This document shows positions 1 through 7,235 of a stretch of 8,671 bases of DNA, piece after piece. The translations under genes were made by a program, and so were the position numbers. The notes under the pieces were generated by a model. That model was not told where the DNA came from and did no database searches. It saw only the letters and a list, made by a program, of their open reading frames with translations. The stretch's first letter is position 1; each line of letters starts with the position of its first letter. The DNA comes from Acidobacteriaceae bacterium (lineage in GTDB: Bacteria; Acidobacteriota; Terriglobia; Terriglobales; Acidobacteriaceae): NCBI GenBank assembly GCA_003132825.1, contig PKYX01000102.1:2412-11082 (forward strand). Reading direction: 5' to 3'.

Positions 1-1763
1 ATGCCTATCGGGTCCTTGCCCCAAAAATAGCGGCTGGCCAACGACTGGCTGACGATGGTCACCAGGGGCGCGCCCGGCCGGGCATCTGAGGCAGTGAAGT
101 AGCGGCCACGAACCAGGGCAATACCAATGGCTTCGAAGTAGTTGCCCTGTGTCAGGTAGTTCGAAGCGATGATCCAGCCTTCGCCGGATGATTTGACATA
201 ACCTTCCGGTGCAATCAAGCGCCCCGACCTTTGGCCGACGATAGGAATGTTGGAGGCAAATCCAACCGATTTCACACCCGGTTCAGCTTCGAGCTTCTGT
301 TCGAGGTTCGCGAAGAACGCCCCCACGTTCGCCTGGGCGGGATAGTCGTGCGCCGGCAGGGAGAGAGAAGCCGTCAACACATGGGAGGGTTCAAACCCGG
401 GATCAACCTCGAGCATCTTCGCAAAGCTCCGCAACAGAAGACCGGAGGACACAAGCAGGATCATCGCCAACCCTACCTCCACGATGACCATGCCGCTCCG
501 CAGGCGAGATTGCCGCGGGCCCTGACCAGCGCCTCGGCCGCCGTCTTTAAGAGCGTCCAAAACGTCTCCACGCATACTTTCAATGGCTGGCGCGAGTGCG
601 CAAATCAAACCGCTTACGCCCGTAAGAATCGTCGCCACCACCAACAGCGGCCAACTCACGGCGATCTCAGACAGTCTCGGTAACGAGTCCGGAAGTTTGG
701 CGGCTGCCGCATGCACCAGAACAACCGCTAGAGCCGCTCCCGTGGCGCCCCCGATACAACTCAACGCCAGGCTCTCGGTCAGCGATTGCCGCAACATCGT
801 TCGACGGGCGGCGCCCAACGCCAGGCGGACTCCAAATTCGCGTCTGCGCCCGGCAGCTCTCACTAAGAGCAGGGTTGCCAGATTTACGCACGCGATCAGC
901 AGGATCAGTGCAACCGCGCCGAGCAGGATGCGCAGGAGAGGCCGCGCATTGCGGATCACTTCCTCTCGCAGGGTAAGAAAGTAGCCGCGAAGCTTCAAGC
1001 CACTCCCAGCCGGATATTGGGCCTGAATTCCCCAGACGATGCGATCCACATCCTGCTGGGCCTGCCGCATGCTGATGCCAGCTTTCAAACGGGCTACGGC
1101 GCTATAGTCAAAATTAAGGCCTTCGCTCTTCTTTTCTACGGGTGTGAAACTCATCGGCACCCACAAGTCACGATGACTCAACCGTCCTGCGTCCAAGGGA
1201 AATTCAAAACTGCGCGGCATGACTCCAATGATGGTGTACGGCCTTCGGTCAAGGTCAATCGTAGTTCCGAGCACGTTCCGGTCGGAATGAAAGCGCTCCT
1301 GCCACAGCCCGTAACTGATCACCGTCACGGGTGCAGCGTTGTCATCCTCCTGCTGGGTAAATATGCGCCCCAACAAGGGCTCGATCCCTAGAATGGGAAA
1401 CAGGGAAGAGCTGACTCGTTCCGCTCGGGCGTTGAAGGGGGCACCCGCGCCGGTCAGTTCATAAGCCGATCCAATGAAGCCTCCCACCCCGGAGAAAGCC
1501 TTGCTTTCGCGCTGGAATATCAGCACATCAGGTGCGGACATACGCAGGTCGTGCGAATCGTGCTCGAAGCTCTCATGCAGACTTACCAGTCTTCCAGAAT
1601 CTTTGAACGGCAGCGGTCGCAACATCACGGCTTCCACCACCGAAAAAACCGCCGTAACCCCGCCAATTCCGACTGCCAGCGTGAGAACCGCCGTCAGAGC
1701 AAACCCGGGTGCCTTGCGGAGCTGGCGCAACGCGTAATGCAGGTCCTGAAGTAAGGCGTGCAT
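1..1763 (-). CDS. ADOP/MacB-like ABC transporter permease, 3' end outside window
   Basis: The visible part is 587 residues read from the ATG at 1763 to the left edge with no stop. It starts with a cytoplasmic helix and the conserved run [10 protein letters not shown] (residues 12-21), then membrane segment 1 (about 22-44) and LRPLPF (48-53). A MacB_PCD-type periplasmic domain follows (about 54-270). FtsX-type segments lie at about 277-300, 328-352 and 371-393, with the FtsX motif [11 protein letters not shown] at 308-318. The pattern then begins again: a membrane segment at about 424-446, SGLLLRSF (440-447) and a second periplasmic domain. This internal duplication is the mark of Acidobacterial duplicated orphan permeases, usually about 800 residues, so roughly 200 are missing here. 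Such proteins probably act in MacB-like, ATP-driven movement of substrates across the envelope; the substrate is unknown. No ATPase or PadR gene is visible beside it. The start is fixed by AGGAGG five bases upstream. Family call firm, function inferred. Confidence 0.93.
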   Translation of the reverse strand, partial: MHALLQDLHYALRQLRKAPGFALTAVLTLAVGIGGVTAVFSVVEAVMLRPLPFKDSGRLVSLHESFEHDSHDLRMSAPDVLIFQRESKAFSGVGGFIGSAYELTGAGAPFNARAERVSSSLFPILGIEPLLGRIFTQQEDDNAAPVTVISYGLWQERFHSDRNVLGTTIDLDRRPYTIIGVMPRSFEFPLDAGRLSHRDLWVPMSFTPVEKKSEGLNFDYSAVARLKAGISMRQAQQDVDRIVWGIQAQYPAGSGLKLRGYFLTLREEVIRNARPLLRILLGAVALILLIACVNLATLLLVRAAGRRREFGVRLALGAARRTMLRQSLTESLALSCIGGATGAALAVVLVHAAAAKLPDSLPRLSEIAVSWPLLVVATILTGVSGLICALAPAIESMRGDVLDALKDGGRGAGQGPRQSRLRSGMVIVEVGLAMILLVSSGLLLRSFAKMLEVDPGFEPSHVLTASLSLPAHDYPAQANVGAFFANLEQKLEAEPGVKSVGFASNIPIVGQRSGRLIAPEGYVKSSGEGWIIASNYLTQGNYFEAIGIALVRGRYFTASDARPGAPLVTIVSQSLASRYFWGKDPIG

Positions 1764-1768
1764 GGAAG

Positions 1769-1774
1769 CCTCCT
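1769..1774 (-). promoter_or_regulatory. Strong ribosome binding site of the ADOP permease
   Basis: On the minus strand AGGAGG is followed by five bases (CTTCC) and then the ATG at 1763. This near-perfect Shine-Dalgarno match decides the start and agrees with the usual ADOP N-terminus. Confidence 0.85.
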
Positions 1775-1847
1775 GAAATAGAACAGAGAGCGCGCAGAGC
1801 TTAAGCGCAACCTTCCAGCCACTGTTCGACCCACGCTAAGCCTATGG

Positions 1848-1872
1848 TTTCCAATGTGGAAAGAACTCTTTC
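1848..1872. promoter_or_regulatory. Overlapping inverted repeats, possible operator
   Basis: TTTCCA (1848-1853) pairs with TGGAAA (1857-1862) across a 3-base gap. GAAAGA (1859-1864), which overlaps the first repeat, pairs with TCTTTC (1867-1872) across 2 bases. Together they form 25 bases of nested dyad symmetry about 85 bases upstream of the permease start. This suits a dimeric repressor site, for example of the PadR type that often controls ADOP genes, but arms of 6 bp can arise by chance. Confidence 0.25.
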
Positions 1873-2135
1873 GTTGCAGAGCTAGACCTCTTTATGTCCA
1901 TTCTTGAACCTCGTCGTCCAATACCGGACAGAGCCGCAGGGCGTCTTGATTCTCGCTCCATCACGAGCCCCGATGAAATTATCGGCCAGTACAGACTACG
2001 CGGGCCAGACGTTCCTTTGAAACCTCCCTTTCCGACAGTCGCTCCGCCGCGGTGGCACCTCCTAGCTCAGCCGCAGCGACCGAATATCTGCGAATCGCCT
2101 CCGAAATCTGGGGTATTATGAACGCATCAGCAGTA

Positions 2136-2158
2136 CTGCCACGAGGTCGTCGTGGCAG
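2136..2158 (+). repeat. Perfect 9-bp inverted repeat (hairpin or operator) upstream of the kinase
   Basis: CTGCCACGA (2136-2144) and TCGTGGCAG (2150-2158) are exact reverse complements around the 5-base loop GGTCG. The stem is GC-rich and should fold stably in RNA. No run of T follows on the plus strand, so it is not a typical terminator. It lies 79 bases before the ATG at 2238 and would be inside the coding region only if translation began at 2118 or 2052. A 5' leader structure or a protein-binding dyad is the more natural reading. Confidence 0.45.
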
Positions 2159-2237
2159 GGGGCTTAAGAATTCAACTGTAATTGCGCAGCGGCCAACAGT
2201 CCGCGTTGACACGTCGAGAGCTGCGCCAGCGAAGTCC

Positions 2238-5200
2238 ATGAACTCAACTCCCACATCAGATTGGGTGCCACCCAACGTGTCTCCGGGTATGCGTTTTGGG
2301 AGTTACGAGATTCTTCAGCGGCTGGGCAGCGGTGGCATGGGCGAAGTTTATCGCGCAAAGGACACTCGCCTCAACCGTCAGGTCGCAATCAAAATCATTT
2401 CGCCGGAGTCCTATTCTCGGCCGGAAGCCTTGTCGCGCTTTGAGCAGGAAGCCCGTTCCGCGGGCGCCCTCAATCACCCCAACATCGTCACCATCTATGA
2501 ACTCGGGCTCGTGAACGGCACGCGCTACATTGCCATGGAACTGGTGGATGGGGAAACGGTGCGTGGTCTGCTGGCCTCTGGCCCGATTCCTTTTCGCAGG
2601 GCTGTCGCCATTGCGGCACAGATTGCCGATGCTCTCGCCAAAGCGCACGAAATTGGCCTGGTTCACCGTGATTTGAAGCCCGAAAACCTGATGGTGACGG
2701 GCGACGGTACGTCCAAGATTCTGGACTTCGGTCTGGCGAAACTACTTCGGGTCAACGATGCCCGGGGTTCGAATGCTTCGACCGACATCACCGAGCAGGG
2801 AGTGGTGATGGGCACCATCGGGTACATGTCGCCGGAACAGGCCACCGGCGGCGACATCGATTTTCGTTCCGACCAGTTTTCCTTGGGGTCGGTGCTCTAC
2901 GAAATGGTTACCGGCGTTCCGGCGTTCCAGAAAAACACCTATGCGGAGAGCATGGCCGCCATCCTTCGCGATGAGCCGGAGCGTCTCGGCGCCAGAATGC
3001 TTCCCGCGCCCGCTCCGTTCGTCTGGATCGTGGAGCGCTGCCTGGCCAAGGACCCGAAGGAGCGCTACGCCTCCACCCGGGACTTGGCTCGCGACCTCGC
3101 CTCGGTGCGCGACCGCCTCGCCGATGTACCGGCCCGCCATTCGGAGCCTCGCCCCAACAACCTTCCGGTGCAGCGCACCGCATTCATTGGGCGCGAACCC
3201 GAAGCGGCCACCCTGGGAGAGCTCTTGCGGCGGGCGGACGTGCGGCTCGTGACCATTACCGGTCCGGGGGGCATCGGGAAGACGCGACTCGCCTTGCAGG
3301 TTGCGAGCCGAATCGCCGAACAGTTTCCCGGGGGCGTCTGCTTCGTCGCCCTGTCGGCGGTCGGCGAACCTGGTTTGATCGCTGCCACCATCGCCCAGGC
3401 GGCGGGAGTGCGCGAAACCGGTAATCATTCGCCGCAGGAGAGCTTGAAAGAGTACTTGAGCGGGCTGGACCAGCCGATGCTTCTGTTGCTCGACAACTTC
3501 GAGCACCTCGTCTCCGCCGCACCGCTTGTGGCACAACTGCTCACCGCCGGCCCGAAACTTAAGGTGGTTGTCACCAGCCAGGCCCCGCTTCACGTCTATG
3601 GCGAACATGAATTTCCCGTGCCCCCGCTGGCGCTGCCCGACCCTAAATCCATTCCACCCCTGGAAGTGCTGTCTCGCCTTCCGGCCATCGCGCTCTTTGT
3701 GGAACGCGCGCAGGCAATGAAGCACGAATTCGCACTGACGAAGGAAAATGCACAAGCCGTGACCGCCATCTGCGCTCGTCTGGACGGCCTGCCGCTGGCC
3801 ATCGAACTCGCGGCGGCGCGCATCAAGTTGCTTTCGCCCTCCGCCATGCTGGCACGACTCGAAAGCCGTCTGAACCTACTGACCGGCGGTGCCCGCGATC
3901 TGCCGACCCGGCAACAGACTCTTCGTGGCACCGTGGACTGGAGTTACGGCCTTCTCAATACCGCCGAACAAACGCTGTTCCGGAGACTTTCCGTGTTTAG
4001 CGGCGGTTGCACGCTCGAAGGAGTGGAAGCCGTGTGCGACACCAAGGGCGATCTGGGCCTCGACGCACTCGACGGCATGACCTCCATGGTGGACAAAAGC
4101 TTGGCGCAGCATATCGAGCCGCTGAAGGCAGAAACCCGCTTCTTTGTGCTCTCCACCATACGGGAATACGCTCTCGAACGCCTGGCCGAGAGTGCCGATG
4201 AATCTGTGACGCGCCGAGCCCACGCCGCTTATTACCTTGTGCTTGCCGAAGAAGGCGCCGAGGACGCGGTCGCTCACCCCGAATGGCTCGACCGTTTTGA
4301 GGTCGAGCACGACAACTTCCGCATGGCGCTCGACTATCTGATCAAAACCGAGGATGCCGCTTGGGGCCTTCGCCTCGGCGCTGCCCTATTCCGTTTCTGG
4401 GAAGCGCGGGACCATCTTAGCGAGGGTCGGAACGCCATCGCCAGGCTGCTCGCGCTCGAAGGAGCCAGGGCGCGTTCGAAGATGCGTGCGCACCTGCTGT
4501 TTGCTGGCGCAGTCCTGGCGGGCGAGCAGGGCGATTACGACTCGGCGCAGAAACTGCACGAAGAAAGTCTCGAAACCCGGGTCGAGTTAAACGATAACCG
4601 CGGCGTTGCCGTCGCACTGAACGCGTTGGCCGTCAACGCTCGCGAGCGTGGCGAACTGGCCGTCGCATCTTCACTCTTAGAGCGATGTGTCGCGATATGG
4701 AAGGACCTCGGTGATTCGGATGGCGCCGCCCGTGCCCTCAGCAATCTCGCGGGCATGATGAAATCGCAGGGCGAATATGCGCGCGCAACATCCCTTTACG
4801 ACGAGTGCCTCACGATCTTCCGTGAGGTCGGAGATGGCGCCGGCGTCGCCTGGACGCTCAACTACCTGGGGGACGTCGCCCGGGAAAAAGCGGACTTTGC
4901 TGCCGCGCGCTCATTGTGCGAACAGAGTCTGGCGGCGTTTCGCCAACTGCCGGACGACTGGGGAATTGCGAGCGTCCTCTCCGACTTAGCCAGTCTAAGC
5001 TGCGATCAAGGTGACAACGCAACGGCGCTTCGTCTCTACGGTGAAAGTATCAAGATGTTCCAAGAACTCGGTCACAAGCGCGGCATCGCGAGGGTACTCG
5101 AATATCTCGCCGCAAGTGCCGCGGCGCAATCGAACCCCGAGCAATCGCTCCGCGTGGCCGGAGCCGCCGCCGCATTTCGTCAACGATTGGGCGCGCCGCT

Positions 5201-5378
5201 CTCGCCTGCCGAGCAAACCAGGCTCGAAAAGGCCTTAGAATTTGCGCGCCGAACGCTCGGCAATGCTCGAGGTCTGACGGCGTGGATGGAAGGCTGGGCC
5301 ATGCCCGTCGAACAAGCCATTCAGGAGGCGCTGCACTGCGAAGCGGAGCCCCGACTACAGAGCCGAAACTCTGCTTAA
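2238..5378 (+). CDS. Ser/Thr protein kinase - STAND ATPase - TPR regulator (PknK-like)
   Basis: From the ATG at 2238 the protein has 1046 residues. The kinase domain (about 19-290) has the glycine loop GSGGMG (30-35), VAIK with Lys52, probable helix-C Glu71, HRDLKPEN (143-150, catalytic Asp145), DFG (163-165) and SPEQ (198-201), so it looks active and of the RD class. After FIGRE (316-320) comes an NB-ARC-like ATPase: Walker A GPGGIGKT (342-349), Walker B LLLLDNFE (415-422), VVVTSQ (443-448), GLPLAIELAA (517-526) and DWSYGLL (567-573). Six 40-residue TPRs fill about 750-989. The protein ends in a WMEGWAMPVEQAI segment (1016-1028) typical of COG3903 proteins. No membrane segment or DNA-binding domain is seen, so it should be cytoplasmic and signal by phosphorylation. 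Mycobacterial PknK (1110 residues) has a comparable kinase-ATPase plan. Starts at 2118 (ATG, 1086 residues) and 2052 (GTG, 1108) are in frame. I prefer 2238 because homologs begin shortly before the kinase, although no start has a good ribosome binding site. Partners unknown. Confidence 0.93.
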   Translation: MNSTPTSDWVPPNVSPGMRFGSYEILQRLGSGGMGEVYRAKDTRLNRQVAIKIISPESYSRPEALSRFEQEARSAGALNHPNIVTIYELGLVNGTRYIAMELVDGETVRGLLASGPIPFRRAVAIAAQIADALAKAHEIGLVHRDLKPENLMVTGDGTSKILDFGLAKLLRVNDARGSNASTDITEQGVVMGTIGYMSPEQATGGDIDFRSDQFSLGSVLYEMVTGVPAFQKNTYAESMAAILRDEPERLGARMLPAPAPFVWIVERCLAKDPKERYASTRDLARDLASVRDRLADVPARHSEPRPNNLPVQRTAFIGREPEAATLGELLRRADVRLVTITGPGGIGKTRLALQVASRIAEQFPGGVCFVALSAVGEPGLIAATIAQAAGVRETGNHSPQESLKEYLSGLDQPMLLLLDNFEHLVSAAPLVAQLLTAGPKLKVVVTSQAPLHVYGEHEFPVPPLALPDPKSIPPLEVLSRLPAIALFVERAQAMKHEFALTKENAQAVTAICARLDGLPLAIELAAARIKLLSPSAMLARLESRLNLLTGGARDLPTRQQTLRGTVDWSYGLLNTAEQTLFRRLSVFSGGCTLEGVEAVCDTKGDLGLDALDGMTSMVDKSLAQHIEPLKAETRFFVLSTIREYALERLAESADESVTRRAHAAYYLVLAEEGAEDAVAHPEWLDRFEVEHDNFRMALDYLIKTEDAAWGLRLGAALFRFWEARDHLSEGRNAIARLLALEGARARSKMRAHLLFAGAVLAGEQGDYDSAQKLHEESLETRVELNDNRGVAVALNALAVNARERGELAVASSLLERCVAIWKDLGDSDGAARALSNLAGMMKSQGEYARATSLYDECLTIFREVGDGAGVAWTLNYLGDVAREKADFAAARSLCEQSLAAFRQLPDDWGIASVLSDLASLSCDQGDNATALRLYGESIKMFQELGHKRGIARVLEYLAASAAAQSNPEQSLRVAGAAAAFRQRLGAPLSPAEQTRLEKALEFARRTLGNARGLTAWMEGWAMPVEQAIQEALHCEAEPRLQSRNSA
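4485..5204 (+). repeat. Six tandem TPR-coding units of exactly 120 bases
   Basis: Inside the kinase-ATPase gene, six consecutive units of 40 codons line up without any insertion (4485, 4605, 4725, 4845, 4965 and 5085 are unit starts). Each encodes a helix pair with the pattern L..LA..A...G....A..L...(S/C)L and, in all but the last unit, ends in Gly. The 40-residue spacing, rather than the classic 34, is typical of TPR_12/Fis1-like arrays in STAND proteins. The DNA units are well diverged, so this is an old protein repeat and not a recent DNA duplication. Confidence 0.8.
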
Positions 5379-5379
5379 G

Positions 5380-5652
5380 TCAACCCGCGACGCTGGGATC
5401 GAGCAGGCGCCGCACTGCCGAGATGCGATTGGCCGGAAGACCTGTACGGCGTGCGTGTTCGCGGATGGTTTCCTCGTCTGGCGCTAGGTACACGCAATAG
5501 ACTTTGTCGCCGGTTACGTAGCTGTGGAGCCACCTGATTTCCGGGCCCATCTCCTTCAGCACGCCTACCGACCGTCTGGCAGCTTCCTGCAGTTCCGCAT
5601 CCGATAGGTTCCCCGCGCCCGGGATTTCACGCTCGATCACGTATTGGAGCAT
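5380..5652 (-). CDS. DUF4242 family protein (SCO4226-like nickel-binding)
   Basis: This 90-residue protein has the family signature throughout: YVIEREIPGAG (4-14), VGVLKEMGPEI (29-39), WLHSYVTGDKVYCVY (41-55), REHARRTG (64-71) and PANRIS (73-78). The length is normal for the family, a small ferredoxin-like alpha/beta fold. Streptomyces coelicolor SCO4226 is described as nickel-binding; conserved residues here that could bind metal are His43, Cys53 and His66, but that assignment is inference. No signal peptide or membrane segment is present, so it should be cytoplasmic. The start has a weak GGTGA seven bases upstream, and an in-frame stop just before it rules out a longer form. Its stop lies one base from the kinase stop on the other strand. 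It follows the MFS gene on the same strand after a 158-base gap, so shared transcription is possible. Confidence 0.88.
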   Translation of the reverse strand: MLQYVIEREIPGAGNLSDAELQEAARRSVGVLKEMGPEIRWLHSYVTGDKVYCVYLAPDEETIREHARRTGLPANRISAVRRLLDPSVAG

Positions 5653-5740
5653 GGCGACTTCACCGAACCGTCATGGTAGCAGACTTTCGCCCCCCAGGTG
5701 CGTCCCAGCATGCCATGCACCACGCCATCAGCTGGCTGAG

Positions 5741-5810
5741 TTTCCGCTCCCAGCCCAGATAGCGCTCGGTTGTGATCGGTCGCGAGGAGGCGAGGTACCG
5801 TGCCAGCCGG
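5741..5810 (-). pseudogene. Possible decayed tail of a tyrosine recombinase
   Basis: On the minus strand, just after the MFS stop and in a different frame, the sequence reads RLARYLASSRPITTERYLG followed by WERK. The segment TTERYLG is the characteristic context of the catalytic tyrosine in many phage-type integrases, where it is preceded by a LGH.S..-like run and sits close to the C-terminus, as here: a stop follows about 26 codons later. The His-containing part and all upstream recombinase motifs are absent, because the frame enters the MFS gene. It may be an integrase relic or a chance match; the match is short. Confidence 0.25.
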
Positions 5811-7028
5811 TCAAAGCGTGGCCACTCGCCGCTGCACCAGCAGAAAGTACAAAGCCACAAGAACCAGTAGCAGTCCGTTCACTCCCAACACCACCGGCGC
5901 GGTAAAGATCGGAACGAACCATCCCGTCAACAGGTTCCCCATGGGCATGCCGCCGCGAAATGCACAGTTGTATACGCTCATTACACGGCCGCGCATTTCG
6001 TTGGTGGTGATCAACTGGACCAGCGAGGTCACGGTGGCAAATACAGCCATCAGGGAAGCGCCCACGAGCACCAGCATGGCGTAGCTCAGTGGCAACGACT
6101 TCGAAAGGGCGAAACCTGCAATCCCGGCTCCCAAGCAGATGAGCATGAAGAGGGCAAACCGGCCCTTGTTACGTAGGTTGCCCCTCTCTGCCACAATCAG
6201 GGAGCCACAGATCGAACCGAGTCCCATGAGTGAAAGGAGGTTGCCGTAGGTTTCCGGACCGCGATGAAAGATGTCTTTGACGAACACTGGGATATAGGTT
6301 CGCATGGGCATGCTCAATGCGGTCATGCAGAACGCAAGCACGATAAGGGCCTCCATCGAGGTCTGCCTGCGAACGAACTTGATGCCCTGCTTCAGGCTGC
6401 TGAACATCGACTCGGTGGTTCTCTCCGGCAGGAATCGAGTCGAGATCATGGAGAGTGAAATGATCGGCGCCAGGAAGGAAATCGCATTCAGCCCGAAGCA
6501 CCACTTCTCACCCAACTTCGCCAAAGCCTGGCCGGCGAGCGCAGGTCCAATCGTCACCGCCATGTTGAACTGGATCGAATTCAGCGCGATGGCGTTCGGC
6601 ATGTCCTCTCGTTCGACGAGAGTAGGAATCAGCGCCTGGTACGCCGGCCCGCCAAATGCCTGGGCCAAGCCGGAGACCACCGAGAGGCAGAGGATATGCC
6701 ACACGTGTACCACTCCGGCCGCCACCAGGATCGTTAACACCGTCGCGCTCCCCATCTGCATGTACTGAGAGACGAGCAGAATCTTTCTGCGCTCGATACG
6801 ATCGGCCACCACTCCACCGATCAGCGAGAAAAGGAAGATGGGAATGCCTCCGAGAAACTGGTCCAGTGCGAGTAAGAAGGCGGAATGGCTAAGGCGATAG
6901 ATGAGCCAGCCCTGCGCCACGATCTGCATCCAGGTGCCAATGCTAGACGTACAGGCACCGAACCACATCAGGCGGAAATCTCGATATCGAAAAGCTTTGA
7001 ATACTCTGCGAAACGTTGAGGCGTCCAT
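5811..7028 (-). CDS. MFS_3-type major facilitator exporter
   Basis: The 405-residue length and regular hydrophobic segments fit a 12-helix MFS carrier in the inner membrane. The N-terminus FRYRDFRLMWFGACTSSIGTWMQ region (13-35) matches the usual opening of the EntS/MFS_3 group (PF05977). Motif A, GGVVADRIERRK, lies at 71-82 in the loop between helices 2 and 3. GPAYQALIP (127-135) and the late RGRVMSVYNCAFRGG (346-360) with MPMGNLLTGW (361-370) are also typical. The central cytoplasmic loop is about 200-225. Members export siderophores, drugs or other small molecules by proton exchange; the substrate cannot be told from sequence. The ATG at 7028 is preceded by GGAG only three bases away, a tight spacing, but the N-terminus fits homologs. 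It is divergent from the hydrolase gene and lies upstream of the DUF4242 gene on the same strand. Confidence 0.93.
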   Translation of the reverse strand: MDASTFRRVFKAFRYRDFRLMWFGACTSSIGTWMQIVAQGWLIYRLSHSAFLLALDQFLGGIPIFLFSLIGGVVADRIERRKILLVSQYMQMGSATVLTILVAAGVVHVWHILCLSVVSGLAQAFGGPAYQALIPTLVEREDMPNAIALNSIQFNMAVTIGPALAGQALAKLGEKWCFGLNAISFLAPIISLSMISTRFLPERTTESMFSSLKQGIKFVRRQTSMEALIVLAFCMTALSMPMRTYIPVFVKDIFHRGPETYGNLLSLMGLGSICGSLIVAERGNLRNKGRFALFMLICLGAGIAGFALSKSLPLSYAMLVLVGASLMAVFATVTSLVQLITTNEMRGRVMSVYNCAFRGGMPMGNLLTGWFVPIFTAPVVLGVNGLLLVLVALYFLLVQRRVATL

Positions 7029-7235
7029 GTGCTCCGCGTGTCTGTGGCGTTCGAAACTCTATCTTCGCACGGGCCCATGTCCGCCGCTTCGCTTTCCTTA
7101 GGCCGAACGCGGTTTTCTGGACCGCGAGACCAAGCCCGCCACCCCCATCGGGCCTCGATCGTGCACGAACTCCGCCTCATCAGCCTGACTGCGTCAACCA
7201 TGCGAGCAGCGCCAGGGCAGTGCTACATTGGCAGC
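7029..7235. other. Divergent promoter region between exporter and hydrolase genes
   Basis: About 207 bases separate the exporter start (7028) and the hydrolase start (7236). The forward frame is open back to a GTG at 7029, but those extra 69 residues resemble no protein and would place the signal peptide in the middle of the chain. On the minus strand a TTGACG box occurs without a matching -10. On the plus strand an extended -10-like TGCTACATT sits at 7221-7229. Confidence 0.5.
7221..7229 (+). promoter_or_regulatory. Extended -10-like element of the hydrolase gene
   Basis: TGCTACATT fits TGnTATAAT at the TG and at four of the six -10 positions. No -35 match precedes it at 16-18 bases. Transcription would begin about seven bases downstream, which is right at the GTG at 7236. 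Confidence 0.3.

Larger units (their letters stand above)
1764..2237. other. Divergent intergenic region between permease and kinase genes
   Basis: About 470 bases separate the two divergent starts if the kinase begins at 2238. I found no convincing protein in it. The forward frame open from 2052 continues into the kinase but looks unlike coding: residues 1-62 of that reading are rich in Ala, Arg and Ser and match no domain. The region contains overlapping short inverted repeats at 1848-1872 and a 9-bp hairpin at 2136-2158. A TTGACA at 2206-2211 has no -10 box at the right distance. No promoter could be assigned with confidence on either strand. Confidence 0.6.

Noticed and set aside
231..1391. 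Several plus-strand open frames at the left end
   Set aside because: They lie opposite the continuous permease reading frame, which has family motifs throughout; the plus-strand frames are shadows.
2052..2117. GTG-initiated N-terminal extension of the kinase
   Set aside because: It has no Shine-Dalgarno and no family similarity, and it is low-complexity, so it is most likely non-coding DNA that happens to be open.
2206..2234. TTGACA box as a kinase promoter
   Set aside because: At 17 bases downstream the sequence is GCGAAG, not a -10 box, and the start of transcription would fall at or past the ATG at 2238.
2742..3755. Long minus-strand open frame (337 codons) opposite the kinase gene
   Set aside because: It is a shadow of the GC-rich kinase-ATPase gene; the plus strand has complete catalytic motifs there, while the antisense product is His/Gly/Arg-rich without domains.
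5358..5373. CAGAG/CTCTG hairpin as a terminator for the kinase gene
   Set aside because: It has only 5 bp, lies inside the coding sequence and has no T run on either side.
7029..7235. 69-residue N-terminal extension of the hydrolase from GTG 7029
   Set aside because: It would bury the signal peptide in the chain, shows no protein-like pattern, and directly abuts the start of the divergent exporter.
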